Assembly (NCBI GenBank): GCA_016209155.1
Contig: JACQWU010000253.1
Span: forward strand, 1 to 8,550
Length of the DNA: 8,550 nt
Origin: Candidatus Desantisiibacteriota bacterium
GTDB taxonomy: Bacteria > JACRDZ01
Direction of reading: 5' to 3'
Positions within the stretch are counted from its first letter, which is position 1; each line of letters begins with the position of its first letter. Positions 1 to 5,955 of the stretch are shown here, in pieces. The notes beneath the pieces were generated by a model that was not told the DNA's origin, searched no databases, and saw only the letters and a list, made by a program, of their open reading frames with translations. Position numbers and translations under genes: made by a program.

Positions 1-200
1 AAGATATTTCTATTGAAGCAATATCAGGTGCTACTATTACTTCACAGGCTATAGTGTCTGCAACAAAAGAGGCTTCAATCAGAATAATTACTGAAATAAA
101 TGAGCGTAATTTGAAATCAATTGTTCCGATAAAAAAAGATGAAATTAAATTATGGCAGAATCAAAGTGTAAATCCTTCAGAAGCAAGTGAATACGATTGA
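1..200 (+). CDS. rnfG: RnfG, FMN-binding subunit of Rnf complex (5' truncated by window edge)
   Basis: Only the last 65 codons are present, read from base 3 to the TGA at 198-200. The translation contains SGATITS (bases 24-44), the conserved flavinylation motif of the RnfG/NqrC family. In that family FMN is attached through a phosphodiester bond to the second threonine of the motif, here codon 39-41. RnfG is a membrane-anchored subunit that relays electrons through the Rnf ferredoxin:NAD+ oxidoreductase. After the motif comes a helix-like stretch and a polar tail ending in SEYD. It sits 15 bp upstream of rnfE, in the G-E-A-B order of clostridial rnf operons; rnfC and rnfD are expected just outside the window. 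The call rests on the motif plus the neighbours. Confidence 0.88.
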   Translation, partial: DISIEAISGATITSQAIVSATKEASIRIITEINERNLKSIVPIKKDEIKLWQNQSVNPSEASEYD

Positions 201-215
201 TTATTAGGAGATTTT

Positions 216-881
216 ATGACTAAAAAGGAAATACTTTTACAGGGTATTATTAAAGAAAATCCAATATTTAAAATAGTATTGGGAATATGCTCTACACTCG
301 CAATAACCTCGTCAATGGAAAACGGTATGATGATGGGATTTGCCGTGATGTTTGTTTTGCTTGGTTCTAATCTTCTAATTTCTGTTTGCAGAACATTCAT
401 TCCGGACAAAGTCCGCATACCTGCTTTTATAGTAATAATAGCCACATTTGTTATTGTAGTTGAATTGATTATGCATGCATATGCCGAGTCAATTTATAAA
501 GCGCTTGGAATTTTTCTTCCTTTAATAGTAGTTAATTGCATTTTGCTGGGCAGAGCAGAAGCTTTTGCATCAAAAAACACTGTGATAGATTCAATATTGG
601 ATGCAATAGGTATGGGAATTGGTTATTTCCTTGCCATAATGTCCATCAGCTTCATAAGAGAGTGTCTTGGTTCAAATCAGATTTTTGGTTATACAATTAT
701 AAAAGGTTTCAGCCCTGCATCAATTTTTATTTTACCGCCCGGCGGATTCCTTACAATAGGTTTTTTACTTGCTTTTATTAATTGGTTGAGTTTAAGAAAA
801 AATAATAAAATTGTAATTGAAACCCCTGCTTGCTGTAATTTAAATGATTTGCAAAAAAAAGAATGTAAATGCAATGAATAA
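216..881 (+). CDS. rnfE: RnfE, integral membrane subunit of Rnf electron transport complex
   Basis: 221-residue, very hydrophobic protein of the RnfE/NqrD family, of normal family length, with about six membrane segments. N15-P16 and the VLGIC segment put a cysteine at position 25, and LIVVNC puts another at 108. Related RnfA/RnfE and NqrD/NqrE pairs use two such half-membrane cysteines per subunit to hold a [2Fe-2S] cluster at the subunit interface, so both ligands are present here. Other family signatures are YKALGIFLPLI near 94-104 and SFIRECLG near 145-152. The ATG at 216 has AGGAG at 206-210, five bases away. The tail is odd: four cysteines (206, 207, 217, 219) in the last 16 residues after the final membrane segment. 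It is co-transcribed with rnfG (15-bp gap) and probably with rnfA 79 bp downstream. Confidence 0.93.
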   Translation: MTKKEILLQGIIKENPIFKIVLGICSTLAITSSMENGMMMGFAVMFVLLGSNLLISVCRTFIPDKVRIPAFIVIIATFVIVVELIMHAYAESIYKALGIFLPLIVVNCILLGRAEAFASKNTVIDSILDAIGMGIGYFLAIMSISFIRECLGSNQIFGYTIIKGFSPASIFILPPGGFLTIGFLLAFINWLSLRKNNKIVIETPACCNLNDLQKKECKCNE

Positions 882-889
882 AATTCAGG

Positions 890-917
890 TGGATAAGGCT
901 GAAGGGATAAGGTTTTT
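890..917 (+). repeat. Degenerate heptad repeat in the rnfE-rnfA gap
   Basis: Four consecutive 7-base units can be read here: TGGATAA, GGCTGAA, GGGATAA, GGTTTTT. The GGCTGAA unit is identical to the unit in the elements around folK, and GGTTTTTAGA also occurs in the reverse complement of the first element's right arm. This may be an eroded relative of that element. It is short and degenerate, so chance similarity is possible. Confidence 0.3.
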
Positions 918-960
918 AGATGCTAATTAAAATAAACAGAAAATTATAGGAGGGAATAAA

Positions 961-1548
961 ATGGATATTGGAAGATTAATGTCTATTATTATAGGGTCAA
1001 TACTTATTAATAATTTTATTTTAACAAGATTTCTCGGATGCTGTCCATTTCTTGGAGTATCAAAAGATACAGATTCATCTATAGGAATGGGGCTCGCTGT
1101 AATATTCGTTATGACACTGGCATCCAGTATCTGCTGGGTTGTTGAAAGATATATTTTAATGTCACTGGGAATAGAATATCTGCGGACACTTGTGTTTATT
1201 CTTGTTATTGCAGTTCTTGTACAGATGGTAGAAGCTATTATTTTAAAAACAAGTCCGGGACTTTATAAATCATTGGGAATTTATTTGCCTCTTATTACTA
1301 CAAATTGCGCAGTGCTTGGAGTTGCTTTCCTCAATTCTGATAAGAGTTATAATTTTATCGAATCAACAATTCATGGTTTTGGCGGGGGAGTAGGATTTAT
1401 GCTCGCACTGATTTTAATGTCATGTATACGGGAGCGTATACAATTTTCAAAAATACCTAAACCCTTTGCAGGCACTCCAATAGTTTTCATTACAACAGGG
1501 CTTATGGCTATGGCTTTTATAGGTTTTGCAGGATTGATAATACAGTAA
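961..1548 (+). CDS. rnfA: RnfA, integral membrane subunit of Rnf electron transport complex
   Basis: 195-residue polytopic membrane protein of the RnfA/NqrE family, at the usual family length of about 190-200. The signature FLGCCPFLGVSK (residues 25-36) carries a family-invariant cysteine before proline (C28; C27 is an extra neighbour). TTNCAVLG (113-120) carries the second, C116. These pair with C25 and C108 of RnfE as the expected ligands of the interfacial [2Fe-2S] cluster. SLGIYLPLI (104-112) is another family mark, as is the CIRERI segment near the C-terminus. The start has a strong ribosome site, AGGAGGG at 948-954. RnfB follows after 21 bp. Together RnfA and RnfE form the membrane core through which electrons cross between RnfB/RnfD-G and RnfC during ion pumping. 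Whether the ion is Na+ or H+ cannot be told from this sequence. Confidence 0.95.
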   Translation: MDIGRLMSIIIGSILINNFILTRFLGCCPFLGVSKDTDSSIGMGLAVIFVMTLASSICWVVERYILMSLGIEYLRTLVFILVIAVLVQMVEAIILKTSPGLYKSLGIYLPLITTNCAVLGVAFLNSDKSYNFIESTIHGFGGGVGFMLALILMSCIRERIQFSKIPKPFAGTPIVFITTGLMAMAFIGFAGLIIQ

Positions 1549-1569
1549 TTATTTAAAAGGAAATTATTT

Positions 1570-2358
1570 ATGGACATAATAACTACTTCAGCTGTCATTG
1601 TTGGCGGCATGAGTTTTATTTTTGGTGCATGTCTTACATATGTAAGTTATAAATTTGCGGTTGTTCTTGATCCCAGGAAGGAATTACTGCTAAAAATTTT
1701 ACCCGGTGTAAACTGCGGTGCATGCGGATTTGCAGGATGTGGTAATTATGCGGATAAGCTGGCTGCGGGTGAAATATTGTCTCCGAATTTATGTGTCCCG
1801 GGAAGCGATGCTGTTGCACGTGAAATAGCAAAAATTTTAGGGATAGATGAGGTCTCATGCAAAAATCCATGCAAAGCTGTTATTATATGCGGGGGCGGCA
1901 GTAAAGAAGCTGTTAAACAATTTGAATATGACGGAGTTTACACCTGCAAAGGTGCCAATTTAATTGCAGGCGGTAATAAGGTATGCAAATACGGGTGTAT
2001 CGGTTTTGGCGACTGTACTCGTGTGTGTCCGTTTGACGCAATCCATATGAGTAATAATGGACTTCCGGTTGTGAACAATAAATGTAACGGATGTGGAAAG
2101 TGCATAAATGAATGTCCTAAAAAAGTACTAACACTTGTCGATAATAAACATTTTGTTAATATTTTATGTCATTCAAATGATAAAGGTGTCCTTGTAAGAA
2201 AAATATGCACAAAAGGTTGTATTGGATGTATGAAGTGTGTGAAAGCATGCCCGACGCAAGCAATTGAATATGAAAATTTTCTTGCAAAAATTAATTATAC
2301 AAAATGCAATAATTGCGGGGAATGCATTAAAGTCTGTCCAACCGGAACAATAATATAG
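1570..2358 (+). CDS. rnfB: RnfB, polyferredoxin subunit of Rnf complex
   Basis: 262-residue iron-sulfur protein that takes electrons from ferredoxin for the Rnf complex. Residues 6-32 are one N-terminal membrane anchor. A first [4Fe-4S] motif (C49, C52, C57, C75) lies in GVNCGACGFAGCG and downstream, as in all RnfB proteins. C97, C101, C107 and C126 lie in the linker. Four ferredoxin-type motifs follow: C139/C143/C149/C153-Pro, C172/C175/C178/C182-Pro, C217/C220/C223/C227-Pro and C246/C249/C252/C256-Pro. The protein ends six residues after the last cysteine, so it has none of the long C-terminal extension seen in some acetogens. The start has AAAGGAAA at 1556-1563. It is the last gene of the operon, as in the rnfCDGEAB arrangement; a 184-bp gap follows with no strong terminator. 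Confidence 0.95.
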   Translation: MDIITTSAVIVGGMSFIFGACLTYVSYKFAVVLDPRKELLLKILPGVNCGACGFAGCGNYADKLAAGEILSPNLCVPGSDAVAREIAKILGIDEVSCKNPCKAVIICGGGSKEAVKQFEYDGVYTCKGANLIAGGNKVCKYGCIGFGDCTRVCPFDAIHMSNNGLPVVNNKCNGCGKCINECPKKVLTLVDNKHFVNILCHSNDKGVLVRKICTKGCIGCMKCVKACPTQAIEYENFLAKINYTKCNNCGECIKVCPTGTII

Positions 2359-2483
2359 CCTTTATTATTTTTAATATCAAATGTTTATTCTGTACTCACT
2401 TTTTACATTTAAATGCTCTGATTCATCCCGATTAAATTTGAAAATTTCTACAATAATATAAATATGAAATTTAATTAAATTGT

Positions 2484-2512
2484 TTGACAATAGTATTGCC
2501 AGCGATTAAAAT
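2484..2512 (+). promoter_or_regulatory. Promoter of the dapA-dapB-dapL cluster (sigma70-type)
   Basis: TTGACA (2484-2489) is a perfect -35 box. It is separated by exactly 17 bp from TAAAAT (2507-2512), a one-mismatch -10 box. Transcription should begin near 2519, giving a leader of about 24 bases before the dapA ATG. That leaves room for the AGGAGA ribosome site (2531-2536) but not for a lysine riboswitch or attenuator. The rest of 2359-2483 is AT-rich with no other feature that I can support. Confidence 0.75.
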
Positions 2513-2542
2513 AGTTAAATATTTTTAAATAGGAGATATAAA

Positions 2543-3415
2543 ATGTTTAAAGGATCTATAACTGCAATTGTTACACCTTTTAAGGATAGTAAAATAGATG
2601 AAAAAGCTTTAAGGGATTTAATTGAATTCCAAATTAAAAACGGGACTCAGGGTATTGTGCCATGTGGAACTACAGGGGAGTCAGCCACATTAAGCTATGA
2701 AGAACATAAAAAAGTAATTTCTATTACTGTTGAAACTGTAAATAAAAGGATCCCTGTAATTGCAGGGTCAGGTTCGAATAATACGGAAGAAGCCATAGAA
2801 TTAACCAAATATGCTAAATCAGCCGGCGCGGATGGTGCGTTATTAATCACTCCTTATTATAATAAACCGACTCAGCAGGGACTTTTCAAACATTTTGAAA
2901 AAGTTGCAGGTGCGGTGGATATCCCAATAGTTCTTTATAATGTACCGTCACGCACAAGTGTAAATTTATTGCCTGCTACAGTTGAAAAATTATCAAAAAT
3001 TTCAAATATTGTGGCTGTCAAAGAAGCTACCGGAGATTTAAAACAATGCAGTGAAATAATAAATCTGTGCGGAGATAGAATTGTTCTTCTTTCAGGTGAT
3101 GATTTTACTGTATTGCCTCTTCTTTCAATAGGAGCAAAAGGTGTCATTTCTGTAGTATCAAATGTAGCTCCGAATGATATGTTTTTATTAATATCCGAAT
3201 TTAATAAAGGTAACATAGCAAAAGCGTGTGAAATTCATTACAGGATTTTCAATCTGACAAGTATGCTTTTTATTGAAACCAATCCGGTTCCGGTAAAAAC
3301 TGCTTTAGCTATGATGGGAAAAATAAAAGAAGACGTCAGATTACCTCTTTGCGGTATGCTGGAAGAAAATAAAAATAAATTAAAAGAAGTTCTTTTGAAA
3401 ATGAAACTAATATAG
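2543..3415 (+). CDS. dapA: 4-hydroxy-tetrahydrodipicolinate synthase (DapA)
   Basis: 290 residues, the standard length for this (beta/alpha)8-barrel enzyme. It condenses pyruvate with aspartate-semialdehyde in the first committed step toward diaminopimelate and lysine. All key residues can be seen: GTTGE with T43-T44, Y106 in TPYYNKP (102-109), the proton-relay Y132 and R137 in LYNVPSRT (131-138), and the Schiff-base lysine K160 in VAVKEATGDL. GDDF (185-188) and GVISV (200-204) complete the family pattern. It is cytoplasmic and normally tetrameric. The start is fixed by AGGAGA at 2531-2536 and by the MFKGSITAIVTPF N-terminus typical of the family. It is the first gene of a dapA-dapB-dapL cluster with its own promoter; dapB follows after 31 bp. 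The leader is too short for known lysine riboswitch control. Confidence 0.97.
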   Translation: MFKGSITAIVTPFKDSKIDEKALRDLIEFQIKNGTQGIVPCGTTGESATLSYEEHKKVISITVETVNKRIPVIAGSGSNNTEEAIELTKYAKSAGADGALLITPYYNKPTQQGLFKHFEKVAGAVDIPIVLYNVPSRTSVNLLPATVEKLSKISNIVAVKEATGDLKQCSEIINLCGDRIVLLSGDDFTVLPLLSIGAKGVISVVSNVAPNDMFLLISEFNKGNIAKACEIHYRIFNLTSMLFIETNPVPVKTALAMMGKIKEDVRLPLCGMLEENKNKLKEVLLKMKLI

Positions 3416-3446
3416 CAGTATTTTAAATCAGTTTGGGAGAAAAATT

Positions 3447-4256
3447 ATGATAAAAACAATAGTGACAGGTTGTTGCGGGAGAATGGGAAGAGCTATTATT
3501 AAATGTCTTGCTGATGAACCGGAAATGGCTTTGGTCGGAGCTATTGAATCCCCTGGACATCCAAATATCGGGAAAAATGTTAATGATATTATGGGATTGG
3601 ACAAATTTAAAATATTGATTGATGATAATTTTGAAGAAGTGATAGATAAAGCAGATGTGGTGATAGAATTTATACTTCCTGATGTCACTTTAAAACATTT
3701 AGAGATAGTAAAAAGCTATAATAAAAAAATTGTAATAGGTACAACGGGTTTTAAAGACGAAGAAAAAAATATAATAAAAAAATATTCAGAATCTATAGCT
3801 ATTGTTCTTTCCCCGAATATGAGTGTGGGAGTAAATCTTTTATTTAAGCTGGTAGAAGATGTGGTTGATGTTTTGCAAAGCGGATATGATATTGAAATAA
3901 TTGAAGCACATCATAACTTAAAAAAGGATGCTCCAAGCGGAACAGCCATGAAGATTGCTGAAATCCTGGCAAAACAGCAGAATAAAAAGCTTACCGATAT
4001 AAGTGTTTACGGAAGAAAAGGACTGGTAGGACAGCGCACGCGGGAGGAAATAGGAATTCATGCTGTTCGTGCCGGTGATATTGTGGGTGATCATACTGTA
4101 CTTTTCGGTGGTATGGGTGAGAGACTTGAAATTACTCATCGCGCGCATAGCAGAGACAATTTTGCTCTGGGTGCTATCAGAGCCGCAAAATTTATTGTCA
4201 GCAAAGAAAAAGGTATTTTTGATATGCTTGATGTATTGAAATTAAAGAAATCATGA
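3447..4256 (+). CDS. dapB: 4-hydroxy-tetrahydrodipicolinate reductase (DapB)
   Basis: 269 residues, normal for the family. It reduces the DapA product with NAD(P)H to tetrahydrodipicolinate. The N-terminal Rossmann nucleotide loop is GCCGRMG (8-14). GTTGF (98-102) and the SPNMSVGVN segment (122-130) are conserved. The catalytic motif E153-A-H155-H156-x-x-K159-x-DAPSGT (to 166) supplies the general acid histidine and the lysine. The C-terminal GERLEITHRAHSRDNFA stretch (224-240) is the substrate/tetramer signature. GGGAGA at 3435-3440 serves the ATG. It lies 31 bp after dapA and 99 bp before the ATG of dapL, almost certainly in the same transcript. The enzyme looks intact and its product is the direct substrate of DapL, so the defect in the next gene would break the pathway at that point. 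Confidence 0.97.
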   Translation: MIKTIVTGCCGRMGRAIIKCLADEPEMALVGAIESPGHPNIGKNVNDIMGLDKFKILIDDNFEEVIDKADVVIEFILPDVTLKHLEIVKSYNKKIVIGTTGFKDEEKNIIKKYSESIAIVLSPNMSVGVNLLFKLVEDVVDVLQSGYDIEIIEAHHNLKKDAPSGTAMKIAEILAKQQNKKLTDISVYGRKGLVGQRTREEIGIHAVRAGDIVGDHTVLFGGMGERLEITHRAHSRDNFALGAIRAAKFIVSKEKGIFDMLDVLKLKKS

Positions 4257-4314
4257 ATATTAATGAATAGAGAAAATATAAATAAATTTAGGATTGGAAT
4301 GAATCAAAATATGT

Positions 4315-4341
4315 AATTTGAAATTTGAGATTTGAAATTTG
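4315..4341 (+). repeat. Tandem heptad repeat (AATTTGA-type) before dapL
   Basis: Four head-to-tail 7-base units fill this stretch: AATTTGA, AATTTGA, GATTTGA and AATTTGC. They end five bases before the dapL ribosome site AGGAGG (4346-4351). The units share the 7-bp period and a TGA-ending form with the GGCTGAA/GACTGAA units near folK but differ in sequence. The repeat also creates an in-frame TTG at 4332, a misleading upstream start for dapL. Confidence 0.7.
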
Positions 4342-4355
4342 CTATAGGAGGAATA

Positions 4356-5225
4356 ATGGAAAATTTTTTTTTAGAACCGGCAGATAGAGTGAAAAATTTG
4401 CCAACCTATCTTTTTGCGGCAATTGATAAAATGAAATCAGAAGCTGTTAAAAAAGGCAGGGATGTTATAGACTTAGGAATCGGTGACCCTGATTTGCCTA
4501 CCCCTGCAGAAATAGTAGAAAGTCTTTATATATCTGCAAAAGAACCTGTGAATCATAGATATCCTTCATATATTGGGATGATATCTCTGCGTTCATCCAT
4601 TGCCGCATGGTATAAAAAAAGATTCGGTGTAGTTCTTGACCCTGAGACTGAGGTGCTGCCTTTAATAGGTTCAAAGGAAGGGATTGCTCATATTCCTCTT
4701 GCGTTTATTAATCCGGGTGATGTTGTTTTGTTTGGGGATCCTGGTTATCCTGTGTACCCGGCAAGCACTATTTTAGCCGGAGGAACACCTCATCCATTAC
4801 CTTTGCTTAAAGAGAATAACTTCTTGCCAATTCTTGAGAATATTAGTGCGGATATTTTAAAAAAGGCAAAATTGCTTTTTGTTAATTATCCAAATGGTAT
4901 AACCGCGCTAAATTCAGATCCAAAAATAATTGAGAACCAAAATAAAATATATAAACAGCGCAGAGATCTAATGATAGAAGGACTCCATAGAGCAGGTTTT
5001 AAAGTTGAAAAACCTAAAGCTACTTTTTATATATGGATGCGTATCCCTGACAGATATACTTCGCTTGAATTTACTACTATTATGCTTGAAAAAGCAGATG
5101 TTGTTTGTACTCCTGGAATAGGATTTGGTAAATATGGTGAAGGATACGTGCGTTTCAGTTTGACAGTAAATACAGAAATACTAAAGAAAGTTATCGAAAG
5201 ACTTAGCAGTTTAAAAATAGGCTGA
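4356..5225 (+). CDS. dapL: LL-diaminopimelate aminotransferase (DapL) with large internal deletion; probably inactive
   Basis: From the ATG at 4356 (AGGAGG at 4346-4351) the frame gives 289 residues; DapL is usually near 390. The N-terminal half matches well: EPADRVKNLP, IDLGIGDPDLPTP (38-50), HRYPSYIGM (67-75), IGSKEGIAH (104-112), FGDPGYPVYP (126-135). So does the C-terminal part: IYKQRRDLMIEGL (198-210), KATFYIW (221-227), CTPGIGFGKYGEGYVRFSLT with R266. Between N180 (NYPN) and G181 (GITALNSD), about 100 family residues are missing. They include the rest of the NPT loop, the aspartate that contacts the PLP ring nitrogen (CHDAAYSE in relatives), and the SLSK lysine that forms the PLP Schiff base. 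No stop or frameshift is present. As written it cannot act as an aminotransferase. The last codons and the stop overlap a heptad-repeat element. An upstream in-frame TTG at 4332 lies inside repeats and is unlikely to be the start. An assembly collapse is the main alternative explanation. Confidence 0.88.
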   Translation: MENFFLEPADRVKNLPTYLFAAIDKMKSEAVKKGRDVIDLGIGDPDLPTPAEIVESLYISAKEPVNHRYPSYIGMISLRSSIAAWYKKRFGVVLDPETEVLPLIGSKEGIAHIPLAFINPGDVVLFGDPGYPVYPASTILAGGTPHPLPLLKENNFLPILENISADILKKAKLLFVNYPNGITALNSDPKIIENQNKIYKQRRDLMIEGLHRAGFKVEKPKATFYIWMRIPDRYTSLEFTTIMLEKADVVCTPGIGFGKYGEGYVRFSLTVNTEILKKVIERLSSLKIG

Positions 5226-5322
5226 AGACTTAAGGTTGAAGGCTGAAGACTGAAAAAAATAATGATTAATTGAAATATTTATCCTTTAGTCTAAAATCTT
5301 CAGTCTAAAAACCTTCAGTCTA
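5220..5322. repeat. Heptad-built inverted-repeat element, copy 1 (dapL-folK gap)
   Basis: The left arm (5220-5254) is five 7-base units: GGCTGAA, GACTTAA, GGTTGAA, GGCTGAA, GACTGAA. An AT-rich spacer follows. The right arm (5282-5322) carries the complementary words TTTAGTC, TTCAGTC and TTCAGTC separated by A-rich steps. The arms are imperfectly complementary (for example AGACTGAA with TTCAGTCT), so RNA from here could fold. The right arm is nearly the same as that of copy 2. The first unit contains the dapL stop codon. There is no transposase gene and no T-tract after the fold. Confidence 0.8.
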
Positions 5323-5323
5323 A

Positions 5324-5329
5324 TATAAT
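5324..5329 (+). promoter_or_regulatory. Candidate -10 box for folK, possibly giving a leaderless mRNA
   Basis: A perfect TATAAT ends eight bases before the folK ATG, and no Shine-Dalgarno sequence can be seen in that gap. Transcription from this box would begin at or next to the ATG. No good -35 box lies at 16-18 bp. A second possible promoter, TTGAAA (5270-5275) with a 16-bp spacer and TAAAAT (5292-5297), lies inside the repeat element. In such AT-rich DNA both matches may be chance. Confidence 0.35.
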
Positions 5330-5337
5330 CATAGAAT

Positions 5338-5844
5338 ATGAAAATACAAAAAAATGTGTACTTAGGATTAGGATCTAATTTAGGAAATCGTGAGAAAAAT
5401 ATTGTTAATGTTTTAGCTATATTATCACAAAATCCCAAGGTGAAAATTTTAAAAATATCATCATTTTATGAGACTGAACCTGTTGGGTATAAAAATCAGG
5501 GATGGTTTTTAAACTGTGTAATTTTAATTAAAACAAGTTTGCCTCCTCTTAAATTGCTAAGCGAATTAAAAAATATTGAACTGGAGCTTAAAAGAAAAAA
5601 AAATATCCGTTTTGGACCTCGTACTATAGATATGGATATTTTGATGTATGGGAGTGATATATTGAGGTCAAAACAACTAATAATACCTCATCCCCGTATG
5701 CATGAACGCCGTTTTGTCCTTGCTCCCCTTGCTGAAATTGCAAGCGGCAGGATACATCCTGTTTTAAGGAAAAGAATATCCACTTTATTAAAAATTTTAG
5801 CTGATAAAGAAAGAGTAAAAAGATATAATAAGACTGAAGGCTGA
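5338..5844 (+). CDS. folK: 2-amino-4-hydroxy-6-hydroxymethyldihydropteridine pyrophosphokinase (HPPK)
   Basis: 168 residues, within the normal range. HPPK transfers pyrophosphate from ATP to the pterin alcohol in folate biosynthesis. Motifs seen: GLGSNLG (10-16), YETEPVG (44-50), and GPRTIDMDIL (93-102) with the two Mg2+-binding aspartates D98 and D100. PHPRMHERRFVLAPLAEI (117-134) holds the conserved histidine/arginine cluster. Unlike its neighbours it has no recognisable ribosome-binding site; an in-frame TAG at 5332-5334 blocks upstream extension. The last residues (T-E-G) and the TGA stop are encoded by heptad units of the second repeat element, so the natural C-terminus may have been replaced. 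The gene is isolated between two repeat copies, 112 bp after dapL and 111 bp before the kinase. Other folate genes are not in the window. Confidence 0.95.
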   Translation: MKIQKNVYLGLGSNLGNREKNIVNVLAILSQNPKVKILKISSFYETEPVGYKNQGWFLNCVILIKTSLPPLKLLSELKNIELELKRKKNIRFGPRTIDMDILMYGSDILRSKQLIIPHPRMHERRFVLAPLAEIASGRIHPVLRKRISTLLKILADKERVKRYNKTEG

Positions 5845-5919
5845 AGACTGAAGACCGAAGGTTAATAAGATATTAATCCTTTAGTCTAAAAGTCTTCAGT
5901 CTAAAATCCTTCAGCCTTT
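5832..5919. repeat. Heptad-built inverted-repeat element, copy 2 (folK 3' end and folK-dNK gap)
   Basis: The left arm (5832-5859) is four 7-base units: GACTGAA, GGCTGAA, GACTGAA, GACCGAA, followed by GGTTAAT. The right arm (5877-5919) shares blocks of 16 (ATCCTTTAGTCTAAAA), 14 (TCTTCAGTCTAAAA) and 7 (CCTTCAG) identical bases with copy 1, separated by single changes. The arms pair: GACTGAAGAC with GTCTTCAGTC, or an inner hairpin closed by TTAATA-AGA-TATTAA. The second unit contains the folK stop. No run of T follows, so a Rho-independent terminator is not obvious. Confidence 0.8.
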
Positions 5920-5955
5920 AAATTAATTCAAGAAATTAGATGGAGTATGATAATT

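Noticed and set aside
2349-2372. Terminator-like fold at the end of rnfB (AATAATA, loop, TATTATT, then TTT)
   Set aside because: The stem is seven A-T pairs only and overlaps the stop codon, and the T run is short. Too weak to call a terminator in AT-rich DNA.
2513-2542. Lysine riboswitch or leader control before dapA
   Set aside because: The promoter boxes place the transcript start only about 24 bases before the ATG, too short for any known lysine riboswitch.
4332-4355. Upstream TTG start for dapL adding eight residues
   Set aside because: The added codons are heptad repeat and the Shine-Dalgarno sequence itself; ATG 4356 has AGGAGG at a workable distance and gives the normal DapL N-terminus.
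5220-5919. CRISPR array or insertion sequence at the repeats
   Set aside because: Unit length is 7 bases with no unique spacers of constant size, and no transposase frame or cas gene is present.
5947-5955. ATG at 5947 as the kinase start
   Set aside because: GGAG lies one base before it, too close to work; the ATG at 5956 is better spaced and still leaves a normal N-terminus.
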